NCBI GenBank assembly: GCA_964629965.1
Contig: CAZVRZ010000098.1
Coordinates: 1 to 20,304 of the forward strand
From: CAZVRZ01 sp964629965
Lineage (GTDB): Bacteria; Chloroflexota; Anaerolineae; Anaerolineales; UBA4823
DNA: 20,304 nt
Reading direction: 5' to 3'
Shown here: positions 1-8,369 of the stretch, in pieces
Position numbering within the stretch: the stretch's first letter is position 1
Layout: each line of letters starts with the position of its first letter
Made by a program: the position numbers and the translations under genes
The notes under the pieces: model-generated
Databases searched by the model: none
Seen by the model: only the letters and a program-made list of their open reading frames with translations
Told to the model about the DNA's origin: nothing

Positions 1-449
1 TCGCCAACGGGCTGCGCGTGCTGTACATCTCGCCGGAGTTCAAGTCGGCGCAGGAAGTGCAGCCCGCCGCCTCGACATCTGCCTCCGCCTCTGGCAACGT
101 GTTCTCGGGCAGCAGCGCCGCTTCTCAAAGCCGGCGCGAGAGCGAAGGCACGGTCGTGCTGGCCGTGCCGGTGGAGGCCATCACCATCGGCTACGATTTC
201 TCCACCTTTGGCGTCAACTCCGAGAGCCGCCTGGTCAGCCTGACCGACCTGCTGCCGGCGCTCGACCTGGTGGCCAACGTGCAGTTGAGCCTGTTCCTGG
301 AGCCGGACGCACCGCAGTCGTTCATCACCTCAGGCGTCTTTTTGCCCAATTTGGTGATCACCCCCGGCCCGACGCCCACCGCCACGCCCTGCCCGGGCGG
401 GATCTGTGCGCCGACCCCCACTCCCACCATCGTTCTCCCGTTCCCATGA
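1..449 (+). CDS. cpaB: CpaB/RcpC-like Flp pilus assembly protein, C-terminal part
   Basis: This is the 3' end of a gene whose start lies before the window; the frame is open from base 3 and stops at TGA 447-449. The visible part has a stretch like the end of a RcpC/CpaB (SAF-type) periplasmic or envelope protein: the run TVVLAVPVEAI, then a Ser/Ala-rich loop before it and a section around VQLSLFLEPDAPQ, ending in a Pro/Thr tail (TPGPTPTATP). In Tad systems CpaB acts as an envelope component guiding the pilus. The assignment rests mainly on position: its stop codon overlaps by 4 nt (ATGA) the start of the TadZ-like gene, the usual cpaB-cpaE-cpaF order. The N-terminal SAF domain cannot be seen, so an unrelated exported protein is possible. 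Confidence 0.6.
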   Translation, partial: ANGLRVLYISPEFKSAQEVQPAASTSASASGNVFSGSSAASQSRRESEGTVVLAVPVEAITIGYDFSTFGVNSESRLVSLTDLLPALDLVANVQLSLFLEPDAPQSFITSGVFLPNLVITPGPTPTATPCPGGICAPTPTPTIVLPFP

Positions 450-1780
450 GGGTTGCTATGTGGCCTGATAATTCCTCTCCATCTGAAGCCGTCACTATCC
501 TGCTGGCCGGGCCGCTGCCACGCGTCAACGCCTGGTATGCGGCCCTGGCCGCCGACGCCCGCGCCCGGGTGACTACCTATGCGACCGACCCGCAAGACCT
601 GAGCTGCAAGATTGACTCAGAGCCCGAAGCGCTGCTGCTCGACGCCGGCATCTACCCACATCCCAAAGGGGTGATCGATATGCTCACCGGCTTTGGCGGT
701 GCAGCCTACGTGATCCTACCGCAGGGAGTTGATAAGGAAATCGTGGATAATATCCGCAAAGTCCCATCCGTCAAAGGTCTCTACCACGGCGATGCCAATC
801 TGGCGGAGCTGTCCGGCAAGCTCTTTGGCGATGTACAGGTCCTGCGGCAGAGCAGCAGGTCGGGCATGGAACCGCTGTGGCAGCCGCGCAGCGCTGGCTA
901 TTCACCTGCCGGGGGGGGCGGCATTGCGCCTCTGCGCATCATTGCCGTGTGGAACCAGGCCGGCGGGGTGGGCAAGACCACGGTCTCAACCAACCTGGCC
1001 TACGAAGCCGCCCGGCGCGGCCTGCCCACGCTGCTGATCGGTTTGGGCGCGCCCGACGACCTGCCCCTGGTGCTGGGCCTCAAGCCAGAGCCGAACATCG
1101 TCTCCTGGCGCTCGAATCCCAGCCAGGATGGGCTGAAGATGGCCATCCAGAAATTCGATACGCTCGATGTGCTGGCCGGCTTCCCGGACGTGCTCTCGGA
1201 ATCGATGGCCTACCGCAGCGAAGCTCCGGCCGGTTCTCAACAGGATGTGCCCAACTCGGTGCAGAAGCTGGTGCTGACTGCCGCCTACGCCAGCTATGCC
1301 GTGATCGTGCTCGACGCCCCGCCCACCGCCCTGGCTGCCAGCGCCATCTCAGCCGCCAATACGCTGGTGCTGGTGGCGCGTCCTTCGCTGGAGGGCGTGA
1401 TGCGCACCGTGCATGCCTACCGCACGGTCGTCGAGCGCCTGGCCGGGGAACACCGCATTGCCCCTGGCGGTGTGTTCGTGGCGCTCAACCGCATCACCCC
1501 CAGCCGTATGACATCCGATGAATGGCACAGAGCCGCGTCGGGGCTGCTTGGGCAGCCGTTCCCGCCCATCGTGGCCCAGATCGCCGACGATCCCCAGGTT
1601 GGAGAGTTACAGGATCGCAAGCGCATCCCGCTGATGACGTCGGAGGCCTTCACCCGCGGTATCCAGCCGCTGGCCAACGCTCTGTTCTCGACCAACGGTG
1701 CGCACGTTGCGAACAGCGCCAATCGCCTGCAGAGCAAGGGGCGCGAGATCAACTTGCTGGGCCTGAAACTGAGGGTATAG
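446..1780 (+). CDS. tadZ: CpaE/TadZ-like ParA/MinD family ATPase of the Tad pilus
   Basis: A 444-residue protein that likely positions the Tad machine at the cell pole or assembly site. Residues 15-120 resemble a receiver-like N-terminal domain (VTILLAGPLP start, ALLLDAG where the phospho-Asp strand would be). Residues 162-420 form a MinD/ParA ATPase: P-loop NQAGGVGKTT at 170-179 and Walker B VIVLDAPP at 286-293. The signature lysine of the deviant Walker A (first Lys of KGGxGK) is Ala here, while the P-loop Lys is kept, so dimer-linked ATP hydrolysis may be altered; TadZ proteins are known to be atypical ATPases. The start ATG overlaps the upstream stop (ATGA) and the tadA start lies 2 nt after its stop, so the genes are surely co-transcribed. 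Confidence 0.85.
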   Translation: MRVAMWPDNSSPSEAVTILLAGPLPRVNAWYAALAADARARVTTYATDPQDLSCKIDSEPEALLLDAGIYPHPKGVIDMLTGFGGAAYVILPQGVDKEIVDNIRKVPSVKGLYHGDANLAELSGKLFGDVQVLRQSSRSGMEPLWQPRSAGYSPAGGGGIAPLRIIAVWNQAGGVGKTTVSTNLAYEAARRGLPTLLIGLGAPDDLPLVLGLKPEPNIVSWRSNPSQDGLKMAIQKFDTLDVLAGFPDVLSESMAYRSEAPAGSQQDVPNSVQKLVLTAAYASYAVIVLDAPPTALAASAISAANTLVLVARPSLEGVMRTVHAYRTVVERLAGEHRIAPGGVFVALNRITPSRMTSDEWHRAASGLLGQPFPPIVAQIADDPQVGELQDRKRIPLMTSEAFTRGIQPLANALFSTNGAHVANSANRLQSKGREINLLGLKLRV

Positions 1781-1782
1781 CG

Positions 1783-3027
1783 ATGTACTCCTCGCCAATG
1801 TCCTGGGCTGACCTGGCGCATTCCATCACCAAAGATCAGCAGGAGGCGCTGGTCGAGCAGGCCCTGCACAGCCTGCAAGGACTGCCGCTGGCCACCATTC
1901 GAGACCGCACGAAGCTGACCGCCCAGGCCGGGAGCGCCCTCTCGCTGGCCGCCACCAGGCTGGGCCTGGTCGTGCCGACTGCGCTGAACGCCGCCCTGGT
2001 GCAGCAGTTGGTGGCGCGCACCGGTGGGCTGGGCTTTCTCAACGAGCTGCTCCCGCCGGCGCGGGACGATCTTTCCGAGATCGCCCTCAACCCGGACGGC
2101 ACGCTCTGGCTGATGAAGAAAGGGGCGCGCGGCTTCGAGAAGCTGGATGTGCATCCGTCCCTGGATGAAGTCTGGCGCTTGGTCGAAGCCTTGCTGGCGC
2201 CGATGGGCCGGGCGGTGTCGGAAGCCACCTCGTCCGTGGACGCCAAGCTGCCGCGCTCGCCGGATGGGCTGTCGGGAGCGCGCATCAAGATCATCCATCC
2301 GGGATTGGCGCCCGGCGCCGGCTACCCGGCCATCAACGTGCGCCTGTTCGAGCCAAAGCCGGTGCTGCCCGATCAGCTGGTGGCCTGGAACATGGCCCCG
2401 CAAGGCGTGATCGACGGCTTGGTGGAGGCAGTAGCGAGCAAGCTGCGGGTGCTGGTGGTGGGCGGTACGGCCACCGGCAAGACCACGCTGCTATCCGCTT
2501 TGGCCAACGGCATCCCGCAGCACGCCAGGATTGTGAAGATCGAAGACCCGGAAGAGATCTGGCTGCAGCATTCCAACGTGGTCACCCTCGAAGCGCGCCC
2601 CTCTCCGCCCGGCTCGACTATTCCGTCCTACCGGGTGCAGGATGGCGTGGACGATGCCATGCGCATGGCCCCGGATTGGCTGATCGTGGGCGAGGTGCGC
2701 ACCGGCCAGGCCGTCCTGTCCTTATTCCGCGCCCAGATGTCCGACCATCCGGGGCTGTGTACTTTCCACGCAGAAGGAGCAGAAGCTGCCGTACACCGCA
2801 TGTCGGTGATCATGTTCGCCGACGCCCAGGTGCCCCTGGAAGCGGCCAAAGAGATCTTCGCCCAGGCGGTGGACCTGGTGGTGCAGGTGGGGTGGCTGGA
2901 AGGGAAGAGGAAGATCCTCGGCGTGTGGGAAACCGCCTCGGAGATGAAGGCAGGTAACGTGGTTTTCAGGCAACTATTTTCAATAGGCGGATCAATTCTT
3001 GTGAAACCAACTCGATATCGAACATAA
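1783..3027 (+). CDS. tadA: TadA/CpaF secretion ATPase, 3' end replaced at an island junction
   Basis: A 414-residue type II/IV secretion ATPase that powers Flp pilus assembly from the cytoplasmic face. The frame is open further upstream, but ATG 1783 is chosen: GAGGG at 1771-1775 is a good ribosome site and the preceding gene stops at 1780. Motifs in order: Asp/Glu-rich segment in the N-domain, Walker A GGTATGKTT at residues 227-235, Asp box IEDPEE at 253-258, Walker B around DWLIVGEVR (Glu304), and His box CTFHAEGAEA with His329. Family-like sequence ends near VVFRQLFS (residue 400). The last 14 residues (IGGSILVKPTRYRT) are encoded by suddenly A+T-rich DNA and do not look like the family, which normally continues some tens of residues. 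All catalytic boxes remain, so it may still work. Confidence 0.9.
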   Translation: MYSSPMSWADLAHSITKDQQEALVEQALHSLQGLPLATIRDRTKLTAQAGSALSLAATRLGLVVPTALNAALVQQLVARTGGLGFLNELLPPARDDLSEIALNPDGTLWLMKKGARGFEKLDVHPSLDEVWRLVEALLAPMGRAVSEATSSVDAKLPRSPDGLSGARIKIIHPGLAPGAGYPAINVRLFEPKPVLPDQLVAWNMAPQGVIDGLVEAVASKLRVLVVGGTATGKTTLLSALANGIPQHARIVKIEDPEEIWLQHSNVVTLEARPSPPGSTIPSYRVQDGVDDAMRMAPDWLIVGEVRTGQAVLSLFRAQMSDHPGLCTFHAEGAEAAVHRMSVIMFADAQVPLEAAKEIFAQAVDLVVQVGWLEGKRKILGVWETASEMKAGNVVFRQLFSIGGSILVKPTRYRT

Positions 3028-3055
3028 CATTTTCCATTGATCCGGCAGACCGGAG

Positions 3056-3119
3056 TGCGGAATCAGTTTTTGGCAGGGTTGTGCTTATAAACCCTGCCAA
3101 TCCTGTCTGCTGATTCGCA
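3056..3119. repeat. long imperfect stem-loop just inside island 1
   Basis: The core is a perfect 11-bp inverted repeat, TTGGCAGGGTT at 3070-3080 and AACCCTGCCAA at 3090-3100, with a 9-nt loop. Outside it a second pair, GAATCAG 3060-3066 and CTGATTC 3110-3116, extends the structure after an internal loop. It lies between the converging ends of tadA (+, stop 3027) and the LRR gene (-, stop 3156), where a shared terminator would be expected. No T-run follows the stem on either strand, so it is not a standard intrinsic terminator; a Rho-blocking or mRNA-stabilising structure, or the end of a small mobile element, are alternatives. Confidence 0.6.
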
Positions 3120-3155
3120 ATGTAGTTTCGGTGACGCGGTCCAGGGCGAATCGAG

Positions 3156-5177
3156 CTACCGCTTCACCAAGGGGATGAAAACCATCCTCTGATCCGGTAC
3201 GACGAACACAGCGAACCGGCTCAGGTGACATATGGGTACGCTGAACCAGTTCTCCGCCGGGTGTCGGTCATAAGCGCCGCAGGCGGCCTCTTGCCAGGCG
3301 CTGGCGGCGGGGTTCCACCACTGCAGGCTGAGCGCATTCTCGTCTATCCCGGCGATATCCGCCTCGCTGTACTCGACTGTGATGGTGACTGCCTCTTCGA
3401 AGACGAAACCATCCAGCAGCTCACCGTCCCGGTAAGCGTTCAGGTCGAAGGCGTGCCCGGCAAAGGTAAATCCACCGGGCTGGGTGACGGTGGGCACGTG
3501 GGTGTAGACCAACTGCGTGGTCGTGGTCACTGCGCCAGCCGGGATCTGGATGGTGGTGTTCGTTCCCTGCGTATCGGTATACACCAGCGTAGCCGGCGCG
3601 GTTGGCGGCAATGTAACCACCGTACCCTGGCGCAGGTGCCAGTTGGCGTCCTTGGAAACCAGGAAAGCGTGCAGCGGGTTGCCGGCTACCGGATACCCGG
3701 CGGGCACATTCAATTGGTTGAAATCCAGGTCTAAGCCATCGTTTCCCCAAAATTCTCCGGGTCCATATAAATTGGTCAGGTTGGCCAGGCTGGCCGGCAC
3801 ATCGCCGGAGAGGTGGTTATCGTCCAAGTAAAGCCTTTTCAAATTCACCAGGCTGCCCAACTCGGTAGGAATGCTGCCGGTCAATTGGTTGCTCCTAAAA
3901 ATCAGGTTCTGCAAGTTCACCAGGCCGCCCAGAGCGGGGGGAATGCTGCCGCTCAATTGGTTGCTGTCAAGGTACATGCTCTTCAAGTTCACCAGGCTGC
4001 TCAGCTCGGCCGGGATGCTGCCGGTCAACTGGTTGTCGGACAGATTCAGATACTGCAAGTTCGCCAGGTTGCCCAGTTCGGGTGGGATGCTGCCAGTCAA
4101 TGGGTTGCTGTCAAGTAAAAGCCATTGCAAGTTCACCATGCTGCCTAGCCACGCAGGAATGCCGCCGGTCAATTGATTGTCCCACAGGGACAGGGACTCA
4201 AGGTTTGTCAGGCTGCCCAGTTCGGCGGGGATGCTGCCGGTCAACTGGTTGCTGCTCAGGCCTAGACTGGTCAAGTTCGCCAGGCCGCCCAGTTCGGGGG
4301 GGATGCCGCCGGTCAACTGGTTGCTGCTCAGGTCTAGACTGGTCAAGTTCGCCAGGCTGCCTATCCACGCAGGGATGCCGCCAGTCAACTGGTTGCTGCT
4401 CAAGTGAAGAACGGTCAAGTTTGCCAGGCTGCCCAGTTCAGGGGGGATGCCGCCGCTCAACTGGTTGCTGAACAGCCAAAGGTGCCGCAAGTTCGCCAGG
4501 CTGCCCAGCTCAGTTGGGATACTGCCCGTCAATTGGTTGTCGAATAGGTACAGGTACCACAAATTCGCCAGGCTGCCCAGTTCGGGGGGAATGCTGCCGG
4601 TCAATTGGTTGCCGGTCAGGTTCAGCCCTCCCAAGTTCGCCAGCCCGCCCAGTTCGGCAGGTATGCTGCCCGTTAATTGGTTATCACCTAGGCCAAGCCA
4701 TGACAGATTCGCCAGGCTGCCCAGCTCGGCAGGGATGCTGCCGGACAATTGGTTCTCGCCCAGGTACAGGTACTGCAGGCTCGCCAGGCTGCCCAGTTCA
4801 GGGGGGATGCTGCCGCTCAACTGGTTTTTCTCAAGATACAGCCATTCCAAACTCGCCAGTCCGCCAAGTTCGGGTGGAATGCTGCCGCTCAACTGGTTTT
4901 CACGAAGATCGATACTCGTGACATGCCCACTCGCTACCGTTACCCCCTTCCAGTTGCTGGGGGTGTTCGTGACCAGCCAGTTGGTATGGTCCGTCCAGCC
5001 GGGGCCGTTGGTGCTGTTGTACAGTGCCTCCAGTGCCTGGCACTCCGCCAGCGGGATCTCGCTGACCGCGTCGCAGAACGCGCCCGGCGCCTGGGGTGCG
5101 GCCAAAGCCAGCCCGCCCGGCAGCAGCAGCGCCAGAATCATGAACAGGTTAAAAACATGCCAATAGTGCTTTTTCAT
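3156..5177 (-). CDS. secreted leucine-rich-repeat protein with 16 plant-type LRRs
   Basis: A 673-residue exported protein of unknown partner. ATG at 5177 is chosen over the in-frame ATG at 5189, because the latter is part of the ribosome site GGAGG that sits 5 nt before 5177. Residues 1-30 are a signal peptide (KKH, hydrophobic core, ALAAPQA). After a Cys-containing cap (GPGWTDHTNW, typical before bacterial LRRs) come 16 near-identical 24-residue repeats of the form LxxLxLxxNQLTGSIPxELG, the subclass best known from plant receptors. A C-terminal region follows with a beta-rich domain (LQWWNPAASAWQEA, then HLSRFAVFVV) and the very end VFIPLVKR. Its job may be adhesion or binding of proteins or glycans. 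It has no upstream partner on its strand except the lipoprotein gene about 300 nt away. Confidence 0.85.
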   Translation of the reverse strand: MKKHYWHVFNLFMILALLLPGGLALAAPQAPGAFCDAVSEIPLAECQALEALYNSTNGPGWTDHTNWLVTNTPSNWKGVTVASGHVTSIDLRENQLSGSIPPELGGLASLEWLYLEKNQLSGSIPPELGSLASLQYLYLGENQLSGSIPAELGSLANLSWLGLGDNQLTGSIPAELGGLANLGGLNLTGNQLTGSIPPELGSLANLWYLYLFDNQLTGSIPTELGSLANLRHLWLFSNQLSGGIPPELGSLANLTVLHLSSNQLTGGIPAWIGSLANLTSLDLSSNQLTGGIPPELGGLANLTSLGLSSNQLTGSIPAELGSLTNLESLSLWDNQLTGGIPAWLGSMVNLQWLLLDSNPLTGSIPPELGNLANLQYLNLSDNQLTGSIPAELSSLVNLKSMYLDSNQLSGSIPPALGGLVNLQNLIFRSNQLTGSIPTELGSLVNLKRLYLDDNHLSGDVPASLANLTNLYGPGEFWGNDGLDLDFNQLNVPAGYPVAGNPLHAFLVSKDANWHLRQGTVVTLPPTAPATLVYTDTQGTNTTIQIPAGAVTTTTQLVYTHVPTVTQPGGFTFAGHAFDLNAYRDGELLDGFVFEEAVTITVEYSEADIAGIDENALSLQWWNPAASAWQEAACGAYDRHPAENWFSVPICHLSRFAVFVVPDQRMVFIPLVKR

Positions 5178-5477
5178 CGGATCCTCCATTTATGAATAAG
5201 TCTGTGCGATCAGGCCTAAACGCCCCCGTATACAAGGGTATGCGTGGATGCGCCAAATATCGGCTGTTCGACAATGGTACCTACTTGTTTCGTTCCATTA
5301 TAGGGGTAAACCTGTTCTATGTCAAATAAATCGGCCGCACGCCGGGCGTACAGTACATTGTGCAGAGATTCCGCAAATTGAATCACACTTTCTTTAAACG
5401 CGACAGGGCTGCCCAAATTTACTTTTTGGACAGCCCCCGTGCCCCCGCTTATCAATTGACAAAAACATGTATTTCCT
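5178..5477. other. 300-nt interval between two minus-strand genes
   Basis: This gap between the LRR start and the end of the lipoprotein gene holds no convincing complete gene. The minus strand has an open frame (5560-5216) that begins inside the lipoprotein gene in another phase and runs to TAG-free DNA ending in LVYGGV; its part beyond 5480 reads with a protein-like composition (SLHNVLYARRAADLF) but has no start or ribosome site of its own and I do not recognise it, so a gene remnant is possible. A 9-bp inverted repeat, GGGCTGCCC 5406-5414 and GGACAGCCC 5428-5436 (one wobble pair), lies downstream of the lipoprotein gene without a T-run. No clear LRR promoter was found. Confidence 0.4.
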
Positions 5478-8012
5478 TCACTTAATCGCCCACAATGAGA
5501 AAGGGTAAAGCGACAAGATGAATTTTCCATCAGGAGAAATGCTGTCAAACATTGCGCCATAGTTATAATCCTCCCAACTTATAACATCATCGTCATAATT
5601 GGCATTTATGTAAAGGAAATCCTCAGTGTTACGGTACGTATACTGATGTGTGGTTGGATCAACCAATGCCCATCCATGGTTACCATTCCCATTAAATATT
5701 TTAAGCAATAGAATTCCTCTCTCTAATGAAACGATAACCTGATTAACAGCAGCTGTATAGACGCTAGAACCACTTATTTCATCGACAGTTTGAGGAATAT
5801 AGTCAAGGGGAAATTCTGTTAATTCCCCAGTTGGCAAACTCCATAGTTTGTAGGTATCTGGCTCTTTATAATCGCCATTGTGCCAATACCATCCGGGGTT
5901 TCTACGGGAGTAAAAATGGATTCCCATGGATATAATTGTATTTTCAGTAAAGAGTTGTAGTTTTTCTTTACCATAATCAATAGTTGATAAGATATTTCCG
6001 CAACCTCCCCTGATGTTTGTGGAATTAGTGCTGCTTCCAAAACATTCGGAGACATCATAAACGTATACGGTTTCGGAAATATTTCCCAGCAAATACTTAT
6101 TATCCGAGGAAAAAACTATATCTTCGGGTGCATTTATCATTCCTAACAATTTTGTGAAGTTGTCTGTTTCATAAATATTCAGGGTAGATCCTGGAACTGA
6201 AGCAGCTAGAAGTGTACCATCTTTCGAAAATGCAATTGACCCTGGCTCCACTACGTAAGTCATATGATCTGAAAATTGTATCTCACCGGAATCAACATCT
6301 ATAACAGAAATAATGGAATCTTTTCGTTCCCCATTCCAACTCAACGCAGCCATCTGTTTATTATCGGGCGAATATGCTACATCAACAATAGCGCTTTCGC
6401 AGCCTTCAGTTGAACCAATTGGAGAATTAGTAAATGATTGGATTTCGCCCGAGGTTAAATCAAGAAATGATATCCTGCCAGTTCCAATTGCAAGGTGTTT
6501 CCCATCAGGTGAAAACCGTTGGGAATATGATCTTAAGCAGTCGGAATTTAGCACTTCATTGTTCACTACATCAAGAACGGTCATGCCAGCCTTGTTTAGG
6601 TAAACTAAAGAGTTTGATGCAGCAGAAAAATCAGCTTGGATTGGAAAAGGTGAAATGGCCCAAAAATCATCAGGGTTTTGAATAATACGTTGAGGGGACG
6701 ACCTCCCACCCTTTAAATCCCATAAGAAGTAAGAATCTCTCTCTCTCCTTCCACTTTTAGGCAGACCAGAGCTAATAAGTAGATAATTCGCATCAGGAGA
6801 GAAGATAATCTTTTCATATCCATACTCTGATTCGGCATATAATGTGTTGGTTCTTTCCCAGGTATTGGTTTTATAGATATTCACACTTTTGCCACTCGAA
6901 ACATAAGACATCAGATCTCCATCTGGCGAGAAGGCTACATCGCGAATTGGCCAGGATGAAAATTCTTCCAGAACAGGTAGATAGTCTTCTGTTCGATAGA
7001 TAACTAATAATCCAGATCCTGAGCCATAAATCGTCTCTGGATTATATACGACTGCAAGATATTTTTCATCTGGTGAATATGAAATTTCAGATACATGTTC
7101 CCTTCGCCCTTTAATGTGGGCTATTGTGGTCTTAGAATCTGAGTAAATATCAATACCATCGTTTCCTACCAGGGCAACACCTTTTCTTCCATGAACAATA
7201 TTTAAACACCCATTTTCAGGAAAAGAATGATCTCTATAATAGTATTTAGAATTTTCTGCTATTCCATAAAAAGCAGCATATCCATTATCATGTACTCCAA
7301 CTACATCTTGATTATCTAGAACAGTTGAGCATACGAAGCGATTCCCTCCATAATCAGGCTTTAGATTACCACTAACCACCCTGATTAGTTCACCGTCTAG
7401 TGGGTTTATCAATTGTAAGATATACCTATTATATCCTGGTTCAAATTTCGTCTCGAATTTATAGATGTAGGATTGATTTGGCGAAATACCTACAATCCTA
7501 AATGAATAATCTATATAACCTCCCTCATAAATTGCGTTTGGTAAGCGAAAGCAATCTATCAACATCAAGTTTGTAGAGTTATATTTACAAAATTCATGGT
7601 CTGTGGCCAGGAAAATATATTGTTGATCATTTGAATACTCGATGAAACTTAGGCTTCCGGAAGAGCCCAGGTACTTCGCGATGGAAAGCCTATCAAAATT
7701 ATTAACAGAAATCGCCTCATAGGCGAGTTGGACCGGGGTTGAGGTTAGAGTAGGAGTTGGGGATGCGGTTGGAGTATTTGTCGGAATAGTTGGTGTTAAA
7801 GTGGGTGTTTGAGTTGGACTTGGGGTAAGTGTTGGCGTTAAAGTGGGTATTTGAGTTGGACTTGGAGTAAGTGTTGGCGTCAAGCCTGGCTGGCGCGTTG
7901 TCGTGTGAGTTATGGGAGTTGGAGCTACCTTGGTCGAGTTACTACACGCGGTCAGCAGTATGCACAGAAGTAGCATGACAGGTAATAATTTAAGAGATTT
8001 CGTTTGAAACAT
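5478..8012 (-). CDS. WD40-like beta-propeller lipoprotein
   Basis: An 844-residue putative lipoprotein; ATG 8012 follows GGAG with a 7-nt spacer. Residues 1-23 are a lipoprotein signal with lipobox LTAC and Cys23 as the acylated residue. Residues about 30-92 are a Pro/Thr-rich stalk built from LTPTLTPSPTQ units. The rest is a set of propeller blades marked by repeated SPD-type turns: SPDEKYLAV, FSPDGDLMS, FSPDANYLLIS, FSPDGKHLAIG, YSPDNKQMAAL, FSKDGTLLAAS, FSSDNKYLLG and ISPDGKFILSL, as in WD40/PD40-like repeat proteins. Such proteins usually bind partners rather than catalyse. The gene is strikingly A+T-rich against the tad genes, which supports acquisition by transfer. It is divergent from tadB across a 381-nt gap. 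Confidence 0.85.
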   Translation of the reverse strand: MFQTKSLKLLPVMLLLCILLTACSNSTKVAPTPITHTTTRQPGLTPTLTPSPTQIPTLTPTLTPSPTQTPTLTPTIPTNTPTASPTPTLTSTPVQLAYEAISVNNFDRLSIAKYLGSSGSLSFIEYSNDQQYIFLATDHEFCKYNSTNLMLIDCFRLPNAIYEGGYIDYSFRIVGISPNQSYIYKFETKFEPGYNRYILQLINPLDGELIRVVSGNLKPDYGGNRFVCSTVLDNQDVVGVHDNGYAAFYGIAENSKYYYRDHSFPENGCLNIVHGRKGVALVGNDGIDIYSDSKTTIAHIKGRREHVSEISYSPDEKYLAVVYNPETIYGSGSGLLVIYRTEDYLPVLEEFSSWPIRDVAFSPDGDLMSYVSSGKSVNIYKTNTWERTNTLYAESEYGYEKIIFSPDANYLLISSGLPKSGRRERDSYFLWDLKGGRSSPQRIIQNPDDFWAISPFPIQADFSAASNSLVYLNKAGMTVLDVVNNEVLNSDCLRSYSQRFSPDGKHLAIGTGRISFLDLTSGEIQSFTNSPIGSTEGCESAIVDVAYSPDNKQMAALSWNGERKDSIISVIDVDSGEIQFSDHMTYVVEPGSIAFSKDGTLLAASVPGSTLNIYETDNFTKLLGMINAPEDIVFSSDNKYLLGNISETVYVYDVSECFGSSTNSTNIRGGCGNILSTIDYGKEKLQLFTENTIISMGIHFYSRRNPGWYWHNGDYKEPDTYKLWSLPTGELTEFPLDYIPQTVDEISGSSVYTAAVNQVIVSLERGILLLKIFNGNGNHGWALVDPTTHQYTYRNTEDFLYINANYDDDVISWEDYNYGAMFDSISPDGKFILSLYPFSLWAIK
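7801..7884 (-). repeat. two tandem 42-bp repeats encoding a Pro/Thr stalk
   Basis: Two adjacent 42-bp units (7801-7842 and 7843-7884) differ at only a few bases and each encodes the 14-residue stalk unit LTPTLTPSPTQxPT of the lipoprotein. Length variation by slippage is likely here. Confidence 0.85.
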
Positions 8013-8246
8013 GGCTTATCTCCGAGTATTCAATTGTGTTGTGGTGGAGCCATAAAATTGGTTCATTACAGGCGGTTTGCGCTAGATTTTAACCAGAAAT
8101 AACCTAACTTTGTAGATCAGAGTGTCAATCTAATTGAACCCTGCCCAAAATGGGTTAGATAATTATAAACCCATCATGAGGATCAGACGGTGAAATAATT
8201 CAACCGTTTTCCCTTCTACTTTTTTCGTTGTTTTTTGGGGATATTC

Positions 8247-8276
8247 TTGACCAGAGTGCTATTATGGGATTATAAT
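8247..8276 (+). promoter_or_regulatory. sigma70-like promoter driving tadB
   Basis: TTGACC at 8247-8252 and a perfect TATAAT at 8271-8276 are spaced by 18 nt, the best promoter match in the window. Transcription would begin near 8283 and give a leader of about 110 nt before the tadB start. The promoter lies at the island border, so it could have been brought or created by the insertion and would restore expression of the downstream tad genes. Confidence 0.6.
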
Positions 8277-8290
8277 TCACTCAGAATTTG

Positions 8291-8321
8291 CGCACCCCCC
8301 TGGGCGGGCGCGTTTTTATTT
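8291..8321 (+). terminator. weak terminator-like hairpin in the tadB leader
   Basis: CGC (8291-8293) and CCC (8295-8297) pair with GGG (8306-8308) and GCG (8310-8312) around an A/C mismatch, followed by TTTTTATTT at 8313-8321. It is weaker than the next hairpin and may instead be the competing stem of an attenuator. Confidence 0.4.
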
Positions 8322-8335
8322 AACCAGGCGACACC

Positions 8336-8369
8336 GGCGCGCCATCCCTTTCGGGTGGTGCGCCTTTTT
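8336..8369 (+). terminator. strong intrinsic terminator hairpin just before tadB
   Basis: GGCGCGCCA (8336-8344) pairs with TGGTGCGCC (8356-8364, one G-U pair). After a bulged T, CCC 8346-8348 pairs with GGG 8353-8355 around a TTTC loop, and TTTTT follows at 8365-8369. It stands only 12 nt before the tadB ribosome site AGGAGG (8382-8387), so it must act on a transcript that would otherwise enter tadB. Confidence 0.75.

Noticed and set aside
1417..2403. 328-codon minus-strand frame opposite tadZ/tadA
   Set aside because: Antisense shadow; crosses the border of two clear genes and shows no family motif.
3840..4920. Regular repeats considered as a CRISPR array
   Set aside because: Units are contiguous 72-bp coding repeats without spacers.
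3813..5166. Several plus-strand frames with repeated sequence opposite the LRR gene
   Set aside because: Their repeats are only the antisense reading of the LRR units.
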